A stretch of 64,000 bases of DNA from Nelumbo lutea (Eukaryota > Streptophyta > Magnoliopsida > Proteales > Nelumbonaceae): assembly GCA_022828595.1 (NCBI GenBank), contig JAKGHH010000001.1, positions 207,533,813-207,597,812 of the forward strand. The letters run 5' to 3'. The notes beneath the pieces are model-generated. The model was not told the origin of the DNA. It did no database searches and was given only the letters and a program-made list of their open reading frames with translations. Position numbers and translations under genes: made by a program. The stretch's first letter is position 1, and each line of letters starts with the position of its first letter. Of this stretch, positions 12,101 to 23,376 are shown piece after piece.

Positions 12101-15100
12101 GGATCGGGCTGTCTTTGATGTACCAATCAGTGAGATCCTTAGCGGGGGTCAAAACCTGGGTATGTTGGGACAATCCGAGAATTCATCTGAGTGGGTGATC
12201 ATAGTGACAGGATCGGCCCCTTTGTCGGACAAAGGTAATGATCGGGGATGCACTCTCACTGTTGGAAACCAAGACTGCCGGCAGCCGATTTCAACCGTTG
12301 AAATTTGTTTTGCAAAGTATATTTTATATGAGATATAAAAGTATATACATTATGGTTTCTAAAATGTTTGCAAAAAGGTTTTAATTACCGGGATCCATAT
12401 AAGTGGAGAATGCAACACTGTTCCTTGCAGCCGAGGGAGAGGTCCTCTCTTGTCGGGCAATGTATGATCATTAAGGCTGAGAAGTTAAGTGTAAGACCAT
12501 TGAGGATAATACCTGATGGGCTAATCTTGCATCTGCCCACAGTCCCTGGGTGTTACAAGGTGGCTTGGCCCAGGGACCGCTTAGGGTAAGTGTTGGGCCC
12601 ATAGAGCCCATTCGATGGGTTTCAGGGGGTTCACTGTCTTTAACAGTGTATTCGACCAGGCCTTGTAACAAAGGCTGGGCCGAACCCATGTGGCTGATGT
12701 GTAGATCAATGCTTGGGTCCCACGCCATACAAGGAAGCCCAACTGGGCAGCAGTTAGGAAGGTTAAGTGAGCACATAAGCTTGATGGGCCTGAAGCCCAT
12801 TTCGAACTGGGCTATTTATTTAGTTAATTAAAGGGGCGAATTCTGAGATGGATTAGCAAATAGGATAGGGTCTTAATCCTATCCACTCAGAGAGTCCAGA
12901 TCTGAATGTGATTCAGATCTAGAAATCTCCAAATGGGATTAGGATAAAGCTAATCTAATCTGCAGATAAGATAAGGGTTTAACCTTATCACTAGAAGAGA
13001 AGGCTGATCCAAATATGATTTGGATAAGCACCTCCTAATGGGATTAGGAGCTGATCTTTTAAGTTAACAAAAACAAGGAGGGGGCGGCAGCCTTGAGAGG
13101 GAGAAAAAAAAAAGAAAAACACATCAGATCCTCTTTAGTGCTGAAATCAAGAAGAGAGAATTCTGCACCCTGCGAATACTCTCTTGCCGCCTCCCTGCTC
13201 TTGTCGCCCTGTTTGCCAGTTCGATCTCCAGCTGTGGGAGAAGTCAAGATTAGATCTTGACATCAGTTCTTTGAGAAAGGATTGAAAACGAAGCTGTGCT
13301 CATGTACCATTCTACTGATTCTTGCGAAGGACAGAGTTCTTGGGGAAGAACACTGCTGATTCTGCTCCATCCTGCACTGCGCCATCTTCAGTGGGAGCAG
13401 TCTTTGGATCCTTCCTTGGGCGTGAACACCTTCATTGGGAGATATTACTTCTCCGTATCAGGTATTGTTCTCTCCCATTCCTTTTGGTTCAGATCTGGTT
13501 CAGTTTAAGGTTCAAGATTTATCCTTGAAAATATGATTTTCTAAATAGGGAATGTGATTCCCAGTTGAAGGGAGAGGAAAAATTTTTGAAATTCGCCCCT
13601 TATTCCGCAATCTTTGGGCGTCCATGTGATGGATCTCTCATCCTTTCACCTATTGCCCTTCGTAAGTCAACCCGTTCTTGTACTATCAAACACCCCATTG
13701 CTGATTTTGTGTTTTACTCACAATTATCTCCTCGTTATTATTCTTTTGTGTCTGCTCTCTCTTTTATGCATGTCTCTACTAGGTATTCAGAGGCAATATC
13801 TGACCCAAAATGGAAAGAGGCTATGGGCGAAGAAATGGAGGCCTTAATGAAAGCAGGGAATTGGAAATTAGTGGATCTCCAGAAGGGAAAGGCACTGTTG
13901 GATGCAAGTGGGTGTTCACTGTGAAGCATAGGGAGGATGGGTCCATTGAAAGGTACGAGGCTAGATTGGTAGCAAATGGCGACCTACATGAAGAGGTATT
14001 CATGGATCCTCCTCCAGGTTATGGGTTTGGCAAGAAGGTTGGTAGACTGAGAAAAGCTCTATACGGTCTTAAGTAGTCCCCTCGTGCTTGGTTTGAGAAG
14101 CTATGTGGGGCCATGAAGAAAGGGGGCTACACTCAAAGTGGGGCATATCATACCCTGCTCATAAGGAAGAGAGATGGCAAACTTACAGCACTTATTGTCT
14201 ATGTGGATAATATGGTAATAGTTGAATTTGAGATTAAAAGACTAAAGGAGGTCTTGGCTGCTGAATTTGAGATCAAAGACCTGGGCCAACTGAGATACTT
14301 TCTTGGGATTGAAGTTGCTAGATCCAAAGAGGGCATCTATATATGTCAGCGGAAATACATCCTTGATCTTCTACAAGAGACAGGCCTGATGGGGTGTAGG
14401 CCAGCAGATACTCCAATAGAACAGAACCATGGTCTACAGGAGTCTGTAGGAGAGGACTACCTTGATAAGGAAAGATGCCAAAAGCTGGTGGGGAAGTTGA
14501 TTTACCTATCCCTCACTCACCCTGACATTGCTTATACTGTACATGTTGTCAGTCAGTTCATGCACACGCCTAAAATCCCTCACATGAAAGTTGTGGAAAG
14601 GATCCTCAAATATTTGAAGTCCTGCTCGGGGAACGGAATTATGTTCAAAAAAAACAATAAAATTGAAGTTGAAGAATATACTGATGCAGATTGGGCTGGC
14701 TCTATTGGGATAGGAAGTCTACTTTCGGGTATTGCACCTTTGTTGGAGGAAATTTAGTTACATGGAGGAGTAAAAAACAAAATGTGGTGGCTAGATCTAG
14801 TGCAGAGGCCAAATATCGAGCTATGGCTCATGGTGTTGCTGAACTTCTATGGCTTAAGATCCTTCTTGGTGAACTTGGAATAAAGATCGAGTGCCCTCTC
14901 AGGTTGTACTGTGACAACAAGGCTGCCATCAACATTGCAAATAACCCAGTGCAACATGATAGAACGAAACATATTGAGATAGACCGCCACTTTGTCAGAG
15001 AAAGAATCGTCTCAGGAGAACTCTGCATTCCTTATACTCCCTCCGAGATGCAGATTGCAGATGTTCTAACTAAAGGGCTAGCTACAGTGAAATTCTTGGA

Positions 15101-18100
15101 CTTACTTGGCAAGGTAAACATGATTAGCATCCATGCTTAGCTTGAGGGGGAGTGTTGGTTCGGCTGTCTTAATTTGTTTGTTTTATCTTTGTTGTGTCTT
15201 AAGACATTAGTTATTGGGCCTAATCTTATTTAGTGTTTTATTTGACTAGGTGTCCCATCACTAATCAGGGGCATTCTAGCTATTTATGTAACATTATGTA
15301 ATGCTCTTATATATAATAGTTTAGGGCTGGCTGAGAGTGATTTTTCCGCCCTTCTCATATCTTCTCCTTCTTCTTCTTATTCTCTTCTCATTTGGCAGCC
15401 TTATTCAAGCAAACATAACTTATGCATATATATTCTGTAGGGAAGATTTTGAACCGAACTAAGGATACTATTAGTCTTTGAATATCTGAAAATCACCATA
15501 TGGATAGATAGAAATTGGTATAATCCTTTTTAATTTTGCTAAGAGTTATTAGGGATGCCATAACAAAGAATTACCAAACAAATAAATATTACATATAAAA
15601 AAAAAGAGTTACCAAATAAATAATATTTCACTATTAAAGTATATACATTTAAATACTCAAGAGTTGCCTCAGTAGTATTCATCCATGATTTTGTTCTTTT
15701 GCCTTTTGCTGGTGAGATTATAACTGATATTATCTTCATTGCAATGAGTAATGTGCAGAAATAATTTGATTACTGAAAACCAAAAGGAAAAAGAAAGAAC
15801 AGAAATTAAGAAAATTGGGTCTAGGAGGCATGAGCCAGTAATATGTCAATAGGGTATGCAATTAGTGTTTGAAAGAAATCAGGTACAGGAGAAATCTAGC
15901 AGCAGTATTTGCATGATTTTTTGTTTCTTTTCATCTAGAATCATGAAACCTTTCCTATTCCTTTATTTGTCAACTTTTATTTTACATGTGATTATCACTG
16001 GATGGGGTTTAAATCCTAGTTGTTTTTGCGGGATGTGAACCATGTTACAGTGTAGCTTCTCCATTTGGTTTGATTGCAACTGTGGCTTTCCCAATTTAAT
16101 ATGAATAATGCATTGAATCCTAAAAGTAAAATCAAATTTTACAAGAAAGAGAAAATTACTATATTCTAAGATCATGGAATTACTAATACCCAGAGTTTTG
16201 ATACCATAGCTTTAAAGCCCCTTTTCTCAATGTCTTGGCAGGCTTGGGGGTGGTGTTGCTCAGAAAGTGGTTGCAGCTGGACTTAGATGCATTGTCAGCA
16301 ACCAGGATAAATGGTATTTGGATCATTTGGATGCCACTTGGCAGGGGTTTTACATGAATGAACCACTCACAAACATCACAAACCCCAATGAGCAAAAATT
16401 GGTTATTGGAGGTGAAGTATGTATGTGGGGAGAAAGAGTTGATGCGTCAGATCTTGAGCAGACCATCTGGCCACGTGCTGCAGCAGCTGCAGGTAAAAGA
16501 AAAAAGTCTATCAGTTTATTGCTTACACAAATGGAATATCAGGATATATCACACTAGGCAATTATGCAGGGAATAGGACTTAAACCTGGCTGGATGATTA
16601 TATTGATTTGTTTAATTGGTGTTTTTGTCCTGTCATAGGCTACTTGCAAACAGTCCAGAAGAAATTCCATGGATTGGATCTTTACAATAATCCAACCATG
16701 TCAATTTTATGCACAACTGGTTGGATGATTGTAATAATATTTTCAATTGGATTTTTTTTGGTCTGTCAAATGCTACTCATAACAATCCAGAAGAAATTTC
16801 AATTTTTGGTACATGAGATTTCAAGATCCATCAATGGCGTTCAAATACTTGAATGTTTCCCATGTGTACCTGCTATATGAATGGCTGTTTTTAGGATCTA
16901 CTCAAAGGATATTTTGAACTGTCTTGTCTTCATGTAGCCCCTTATTTCCAAAATCTGGATTGATTTTTTTTCCTCCTCTATACCTCTTTTATACTACTCA
17001 TTCTCAATAATAGAATATAATTTTGTTGCTAATAAAATAAAAAGGGAAAAGAAACAGATAACTACAAAACACTTCCTATTTTATCTCGAGGAAGTAGAAC
17101 CATTTGCCTGGAGAGCATGTCAGGGACACCTGAATAAATTTATTGCCAATCAGCTATGATTTTGTTAGTGTCATCCTAACAGTAAAAGCAGTCACTGAAA
17201 CTGCTAGTTGCTATGCCTGGAATGGCTGGTATCTTTCATAGTACTCTTTAACTGGGACATCCAAAACATTATGCTGTTATGTGTTAGTTCTTGTGGAACT
17301 GGTGAACTTGAAGGTGAGCCCAAAAAGAACCTAAGTTTAGGTAACTATGACTCATTATTTTATAGAGTGGGATTTATAGGCAGGATCCACACAGATGATC
17401 CTCTTTGTCTGCAGCTGTCATATGTGAAAATTGTGACATGTCCCACCCCCCAAGGAAAAGCTATTATGTTATGTCACATTTTTTCTTAGGAAGAACCGAG
17501 GGGGGGGGGGGGGTAGGGGGTAAAAAGCATGGAGAAATTACAGCGTGAATAGAGGATTGTGGTCTTTGTTGACTGATTCATTTATGTATATTAAGTCCTG
17601 CATGTATGCTGGTTTTCCCTATTCTCCACCCCTCCTTGTTTTCATTCTCTATAGGCTTAAATCGAGAGGTGTTAAACAAGGCAATTGATGTTTATGGCTG
17701 ATAAAAAAAAAGGCAATTGATGTTTATGCTATATTTCTTCCATTTACATATGAATTAAATATTCTTGTTGTCATCTATCATTGCTTAGGCTGCTACAACA
17801 ATATAGAAGACTCCACAAAGTTCACAATTGAAACTAAACTTGGTGGAGCTTTCACAGTTTGCATTGTGGTCCAGAATACACAAAATCAAACATAAATCTT
17901 TAATTGAAAAGACCCAATCTAGGAGGTAATCATGGTCCGGGCTAGGCCAGGCATAGCACCTTGGATAAGCTGCTCAACCTAAGCCTGGGCCTATCCCAGC
18001 CTGCATCATGGGCCTGAAATATAGACTCAGGCCCAGGCTAGGTTTATGGGTTGGACAAGGCCAAGCCTGCAAATTTCTGGGCCTGGTGTAGGCTTCAGCT

Positions 18101-18797
18101 TGGACACAAAAACTAGCCAGACCTGGAAATTTGTGGGTAAGGAATGGTCACCCTTACCCCAGATCATTGCAATCAGATCAATGTGAGAGACAAGGTCAAC
18201 CGATGGCATAAGCAATATATTTTAAACATTTTTTTTTAATTTGCATTTCTATAAAACATAATACAAAATACAAATGAGATACATACAAATTTATTTTCAG
18301 TAAACAAAGAATGAATTCATTGATAGTTTTATGTTGCTTTTCTTATTCCCAAAATATATCAAATGGTTTGTACCTTGTAATTCTAGTTTATTTATTTAAA
18401 GTATGTTTTCTTCCTTTAGGTACATTTATAAATCTTACCTACAATTGAATGTTTATGTATAGACTCAGAGTTCTTTTCATATTCTGTCTTTAGTCAATCC
18501 ACCTGTTATTTATTATTTTTTTAGGACTGGTAACAAGAGTATAGGAACTCCATCTGCATTAGACTATTGTTTATTTGTTTATTTACTAATATATTTATTT
18601 ATATTTCTGAAATGTGATCTTTGGATGAAGAGCGACTTTGGACTCCCTATGATAAGCTGGCTAAGAATCCAAAGCAAGTCATTGGAAGGTTGTCCCACTT
18701 CAGATGTTTATTGACTCAAAGAGGAGTTGCTGCAGCTCCATTGGCTGGACTTGGACAAGCTGTCCCTGAAGAACCAGGTTCTTGCTATAAGCAGTGA
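9153..18797 (+). CDS. HEXO1: Beta-hexosaminidase (GH20), HEXO1-like, last four exons
   Basis: A plant beta-N-acetylhexosaminidase removes terminal GlcNAc/GalNAc from N-glycans in the vacuole or cell wall (family knowledge). Exons are 9153-9251, 9352-9411, 16242-16492 and 18631-18797 (stop TGA 18795-18797), all with GT/AG borders and matching phases. They encode MNESDAYKYFVLRAQ, EIVNWEETFNNFGKQLNPK, TVVHNWLGGGVAQKVVAAG, then NQDKWYLDHLD, GGEVCMWGE, QTIWPRAAAAAERLWTPYDK and the C-terminus ending GSCYKQ. The conserved GEVCMWGE and IWPRAAAAAERLW blocks identify the family. The catalytic Asp-Glu exon lies upstream, outside the window or beyond the transposon nest. The frame is open throughout, so the gene may be functional despite copia D in the third visible intron. 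Assignment to HEXO1 rather than a paralogue is from memory of the C-terminal pattern. Confidence 0.92.
9498..9755 (+). repeat. Copia D 5' LTR
   Basis: The LTR starts TGTTGATTCGGCTGTC and ends AAGCAAACA, directly before the primer site. It is 258 bp and close to the 263-bp 3' LTR. Confidence 0.93.
10319..11686 (+). pseudogene. Copia D gag and truncated protease
   Basis: The ATG at 10319 opens gag: NVLLDEYNFREWSVSAMLFI, VMSWLLASMTPRVARTVQHF, AKIWEKVSKTYGQK. A run of nine A (from about 10682) shifts the frame, and gag continues from 10674 with NARIYRLNQDIVALRQGD to the zinc knuckle CTHCGGERHVKEKCWVLYP (near 11110-11165). The protease active site IIDSGAIDHMT follows near 11475. The frame then runs into the linker SSDLDLP without any integrase. 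This is a gag-rich remnant, not a working polyprotein. Confidence 0.85.
11691..13648 (+). mobile_element. Solo LTR, copy B of the ~1.95-kb family (inside copia D)
   Basis: The element begins TGTTGGACAG and ends CATCCTTTCA, flanked by the 5-bp duplication CCTAT (11686-11690 and 13649-13653). Removing it rejoins the copia D linker frame (DLDLP before, IALRKSTRSC after). It contains no recognisable protein domain, primer site or second LTR, so I read it as a solo LTR rather than a full element. A non-coding small element of similar size is the alternative. Confidence 0.88.
13649..14757 (+). pseudogene. Copia D reverse transcriptase with internal deletion and YVDN
   Basis: It starts with the linker IALRKSTRSC and continues MGEEMEALMKAGNWKLVDL and GCKWVFTVKHREDGSIERYE. 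It then jumps from RLVANG directly to DLHEEVFMDPPPGYG, missing about 50 residues of the core that normally carries FTQT...DVKNAFL. The catalytic YVDD reads YVDN (14200-14211). IEVARSKEGIYICQRKYILD and the connection domain follow. Polymerase activity is not expected. Confidence 0.85.
14691..15140 (+). pseudogene. Copia D RNase H
   Basis: After YTDADWAGS (14680-14706) the frame shifts near 14710 and continues with [60 protein letters not shown] and DVLTKGLATVKF to a stop just before the polypurine tract. All main RNase H motifs are present but split over two frames. Confidence 0.85.
15153..15415 (+). repeat. Copia D 3' LTR
   Basis: The LTR begins TGTTGGTTCGGCTGTC directly after the polypurine tract, ends AAGCAAACA, and is followed by target duplication TAACT. 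It differs from the 5' LTR by roughly seven to nine point changes and small indels by eye. Confidence 0.93.
15421..16241 (+). other. Rest of hexosaminidase intron, no other feature
   Basis: AT-rich intron sequence between copia D and the acceptor AG at 16240-16241. I see no exon-like frame or repeat structure. Confidence 0.6.
16493..18630 (+). other. Last hexosaminidase intron
   Basis: This 2138-bp intron runs from donor GT at 16493 to acceptor AG at 18629-18630. It has a partial internal duplication near 16585-16800 (ggctggatgattrtattgatt and related words recur), a G-run at about 17500-17520, and a GC-richer segment around 17930-18190 with gggcctg/aggcccagg words. That segment resembles a small dispersed element that I cannot delimit. 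Confidence 0.6.
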
Positions 18798-20640
18798 TAA
18801 TCTGAAGTTCTAAACTATAGGTTTAATATTGTTACGGAGACAACCCTTGTCGGCAGCTTGAATGGGGCAATTCTGGCAAGATTGTGTTGCTATTGTCTGA
18901 GATGTAGGTAAATAAATGTTGTATGAGCTCTGAATTTTAGCCTTTAGGCATATTCTCATCTTAGAGCATGCCTTTGGAAATTAAAAAATAAATTGAGTAC
19001 TAAAATTTATATTTATGAATGGTAACAAAAAATTATACTAGTTTCCGATAGTCTGCACTTTACATAAACTACCAAAGTATGTATTTTTTATATGTAACCT
19101 TATTTATAGTAATCTGAGACCCAGATTTAGTGTTACTGATATATTTTTTGGGATTTATTCAAGTTTCCCTAACATATTCACACATATCTTAATTGCCTTT
19201 TGTAATACTCATTGTGTCTCAGATACTCTGAAACTTGGTTCATTACTAAAGATGTTTAGTTTTGTTTAATTCATATTTGTTTGATGTTATTTATACTTTA
19301 GAAATGGATTTAGCATCTGGGTTGTTTAGTGAGTTTCCTTAAGGCTCCGTTTGTTTGCAGTGCAATTTCATTTACACTCTTCATATCCATGGGAATGTAA
19401 CTGAGAAAAGTGCAAATTCTGGTTTACTTTTATTTCAGGTTTTACTTCACTTTGCTTTGGGATTTATTTTGCTTCATTTGCACAGTAAACAAGCAAAACA
19501 AAGTAAAACTTGAAACAAAAATATACTCAATGTTCTAAGTATCAAAAACGCAAAGGATATCGTAAAAGCATTTTTAAGAGACACATTCAGATACACTTTT
19601 TGATATGGATAGATATGTTAGGAAAATTCAAAAAAAATCTTAGAAATACATCAGTAAAACTAAATGTAAGTCTTAAATGACTATAAATATAGTGTCTATA
19701 AATGATATACACATAAAGCATATGCTTTAGTAGTTTATGTGAACTACTGACAGATGTTAAGGAAACATTGGGAAATAGTACAAGAAAAATATGACTTGAG
19801 CAAAAATTACTTATTTAAGCGATTAATTAATTATTTTTCTTTTTCTTTTTTTATTTATACAACATTAATAAGAAAAAAATTGATAAAATGGATTAGAAAC
19901 ATTAAACTTAAAGCATGTTATTTTGACAAAATGTAACATTATAGCTTAGTGGAAAAAGTTTCTCTCTTAAATTTGGGTGACATGTGTTTAAGTCTTAGCA
20001 ACTATACATGTATTTCTGCGTGTAATTTTTAGCAGCATTAATTAATAGAGTAATTCAATTTTGAAATAAGTATGTTTATATTGGTTTGCAACAATTGATA
20101 TTAGTTTATAATGGTTGAGTATAGGGTTTGTAACAGTTTTGTGTCAGTTTGTGAGTATGCTTTATAATGTCAAGTACGTGATTGTGACATAGGGTTATGA
20201 AGGTTTACTATAGATTTGTACCAGTTATGGTTGTAATGGTTGAGCCTGGGTTTGTAGCAGTTTGACTAGTTGAGCATTGGCTTAATGGTAGTATGGGTCT
20301 ATAACAGTTCGTACAAATTGCATTTTAGTTTGGAATGGTTGAACCTGGATTTGGAACAGTATAGTTTACGATGGTAACTGCTTTTTACTTTTTACCAATG
20401 ATGTATCGTTTTCTGTGTATGGGTTTGTAACAGCCAAGTATGGGCTGTAATGGTTGAGTATCGAATTGCAACGATTTATCATGGGTTTGTATTTGTCCAT
20501 AATAGTTAGGTCTGCTTTGTTTACTTAGTAATTGTGCATAATAGTTGAATATCATTTTGTGACAGTTACCATCCATCAACACTGACTAATGTAGATTGAT
20601 AAGGACCTGATACATGATAAATACAGTAGTGTTTTTTTTC
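18798..20640. other. Hexosaminidase 3' flank and AT-rich intergenic DNA
   Basis: The 3' untranslated region and downstream AT-rich DNA. 19345-19510 has imperfect inverted ends (gtttgtttgcagtgcaa / ttgcacagtaaacaagc) suggesting a decayed MITE. No gene is seen. Confidence 0.5.
20085..20575. repeat. Degenerate repeats of gtttgtaacagtt / aatggttgag
   Basis: The words ggtttgtaacagt, gtaatggttgag and close variants recur at irregular spacing of roughly 25-60 bp over almost 500 bp. No two units are identical. It looks like an old, eroded tandem array. Confidence 0.55.
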
Positions 20641-20689
20641 TTATTTTGATTTCTTTTGAAGGGCTACACGACGAGTTCGCATTCTACTC

Positions 20690-21137
20690 GCTATGTTCAG
20701 ATCTAAGAGAAGCTTTCGTTCTCCACTGTCAGAAATTTCATTTATCTCGACCTTAGATGTTAGATCGATGGCTTTCTCGAAGCAATTTGCAGCGAGGTCA
20801 TATTTCTTCATATCGTGCCAGATCAAACCCGCTTTATAGAAGAGGCGGATTTGAATGCTGGAGATGGAATTCCTTTCACATGACCTAAAACAGCAGATCA
20901 GCTGAGATCTGACGGAGCTTCGCCAGGTCTTCGCTGACCTTCACTTGGGTCGCCAAAGATCGAATTCCAATGGCATTTGATGCTTTTATGAAGTTTCAAG
21001 CAAACCTTCTCTGGCAATGGATGTTCAGGGGAGAGGCCTTCGGCTTCTTTGATCAAAACTTCAATTTCTTCGAGTATCTGAGATTGAGATTCATGACTAC
21101 TTAGACAAATCTCCGGCGAAAGTTCAGAGATCTTCAT
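20690..21137 (-). pseudogene. Truncated ZIP4 pseudogene (5' part of exon 1)
   Basis: The start [10 protein letters not shown] at 21137 is nearly identical to the intact ZIP4 at 35409. The sequence lacks about 110 bp between VCLKL and the SNAIG region, which shifts the frame, so translation becomes [14 protein letters not shown] and stops near 20898. ZIP4-like sequence returns in another frame ([30 protein letters not shown]) to about 20690, where similarity ends. None of the later exons is present. It can encode at most about 79 residues. Confidence 0.88.
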
Positions 21138-21753
21138 TGATGGCGGGAAATAGTTGCGGAGACGTTTGGAGGGAAAGAACGTTGGTTACTTAGGCTAGAC
21201 GGATTTGAAATTTTAAATTGACGAAGGGAGAGAGCGACTTCTGCACTTCATGGGCCGGACAGGCTTTGGGCCCATGTCATTACATATATAGGCCAGACTG
21301 GACCTGAAGTATTGAGCCCTAGCTCAACCCAAAAATCTGCAGATCTAATATGGGCCCAAAACAGGAGAGACCTAAAAACAAAAGCCCAGCAGGCCCAAGC
21401 CCGAAAATTTTGAGGGGGTGGGCCAGGGCGGAGCAGGCTTGCAGACCAGGCTAGAAATGATTGCCCCTACCCTGCCTGCACTATAAACATGGCATAGGAG
21501 TCGAATTAGGATGAACCGAGCAAGTCAATCTGGCCTGGCCCAGCCCATAGAAACTATCATTTGAATTCGGGTCAACCTGGCCTTGACTGAACTTAGCCCA
21601 AACCCTAAAGTCCCCAACTCTGATGGAGGGAATTGATCCTAGCTAGGTCTCTGGCTCTCAACTAAAACATTATATAGGGATGGGTTTGGTTGGGTTAAGG
21701 TCAACCCTAATCCAATCTGGATTGTTGACCCCTAACTGGATGTCTACGGTTAG

Positions 21754-22317
21754 TAGGGGTGAGCAAATGGATAAGTTCTAACCCAAATCGAATAGACCGA
21801 CCTTTAACTGGCCTTGAATCGATCCTATTCAATTTGTTACATGGTAGGGTCTGGATTTGGAACCAACTCCTATCTAGGTTGGTCCCAAGGTTTAGGGGTT
21901 TATCTTACCTTAACTAGCTCAACGAATCGGCCTTAATGGATCCGGCCTTGGAACTGAACTTGCCTTGAAATAAACTCCAAAATATTTTTAAGAATGTGAA
22001 GATTTAAACCCACACATTCATTGTTACAAAAGCCAGTCTCACTTGACCATTGAGTTATTTAAGTAATTTGATCATTTGTTCTCATTTTAATATTCGAATG
22101 TGTATAATAAATATTGTAAAAGGTAATATTTACAAAATTTAAATTATAATATGATAAATTTTGAACCATATGTTAATATATTATAATAATCTACATATTA
22201 AGTTACTTAATGGAGAGTAAACAAAGAACCATGGGTAGACCCTGGAACCGACCTCAAAACTGACAAGGCTAGAACCAACCTTCACAGGGTAACCAAATCA
22301 ACCTATGCTCACCCCTA
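21754..22317. mobile_element. hAT-like MITE in duplicated region, copy 1
   Basis: Inverted ends TAGGGGTGAGCAAATGG and CCTATGCTCACCCCTA are flanked by 8-bp repeats acggttag / atggttag. The same element is at 37001-37667, so it predates the segmental duplication. Confidence 0.75.
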
Positions 22318-23376
22318 ATGGTTAGGTTGGGATTGGGTTGGTCTTGGTTTGGGTTTGGGTTTGGGTTAGCCCAATTTCTTCATTTCTTTTTGCTTTAAAA
22401 AGAAAAGGCAAAAAGGCGTTCTACTCATGCCAAGACATTAGAAATTGATTAAAACATCTTCTCAACATCACTACAATTCAAAATTGAATTGGAAGGTGTA
22501 GCAAGAATTGGTTTTTCAATGGTTTTATTGGCTTTTCCAAATAAACTCAATGAAAGGACAAAAACGGCAAATGAGGTTTTTAAAACTTTAAATGGATCAC
22601 ATGAGATGTGGCATGTTAATGGTTCTTAATGCCTCCGAATGTTTTATTCCAATTAGGTTGGCCCATAGGGCAATGGGCATATTTAATTCCATTTTAAAAC
22701 CTTAGTATATGTTCAAATCTTTTAACCTAAGAATTATCATTCACAATGGTGGAAAGAAGCCTTAAATATATTAGAAGAGATAAAACAATTGTTTTAAGAA
22801 AACAAATATTGAAGGGAAGTAAAGGCTGTAGAAGAACCAATGTTTTAAAAACTGGGCCGAAGACAACCAGATTTTGCCTATAAGTCATGGATTGTTGGTT
22901 CAACCATTCGGATCGAATGGGTCAAACTGTTCCACATCATAACCCTATATATAGCTAAATACAAACATACATACATACAATCATATGTGTGTAAGCATAT
23001 ATTTTATCCATAAATAATAATATTCTACATGTAATATAAGTGTTGTTTTATATTTAATTTATGCTTTTAGTACAAATTTAATTTTTATATATAGAAATGC
23101 AAAGAAATTGTGATTTGAGGCCAAAACAGTTTTTTTTTTTTTGAAAAAATAGAGAGACAAGGCGCTTACAGCTCCTTGAAATGCATAGATCTCAAAAAGT
23201 TACCTTAAAAAAAAAAAAAACCACCCCAATTGGACATCAGAACATAAAGTTATGGCCTTCAAAAATTTGCATACATATTTAGTGTGCAATTAGTGACTCA
23301 GTCACTTGGTTGAATGGGTCAATGGTTCAATTACTTGAATCAGACAATTTTTTACCAAGTCAATAGTTTTGACCAG

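Larger units (their letters stand above)
9498..15415 (+). mobile_element. Copia element D, internally deleted, in a hexosaminidase intron
   Basis: Perfect target duplications TAACT (9493-9497 and 15416-15420) flank two LTRs that differ by only a few percent. The primer site TGGTATCAGAGC is at 9756-9767 and the polypurine tract CTTGAGGGGGAG at 15141-15152. The body carries gag, zinc knuckle, part of protease, part of reverse transcriptase and RNase H. Integrase is missing: sequence passes from the protease region (about 11630) to the RT linker. It is interrupted by a 1958-bp LTR insertion at 11691-13648; without that the element is about 3955 bp. It lies in the same orientation as the host gene. 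Confidence 0.93.
20690..23376 (-). repeat. Duplicated ZIP4 5' region, copy 1
   Basis: This segment matches 34863-39622 in the same orientation, from within ZIP4 exon 1 through the start codon and about 2.2 kb of upstream DNA. It has empty sites where copy 2 carries two insertions. The matches end near agttttgacc at 23376 and near the ctcgctatgttcagatc block at 20690. Confidence 0.9.

Noticed and set aside
11756..12831. Several open frames of 62-93 codons inside the long LTR copy B, with counterparts in copies A and C
   Set aside because: They follow the DNA conservation of a repeat. They are broken differently in the other copies and have no protein motif.
17500..17520. Poly-G run as a possible regulatory quadruplex
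   Set aside because: It is a single homopolymer in an intron and may be length-variable or a sequencing artefact. Nothing else supports a function.
22344..22372. Repeated tttggg that looks telomere-like
   Set aside because: The unit is TTTGGG, not the plant TTTAGGG. It is only four or five units and sits in a MITE-flanked low-complexity stretch.
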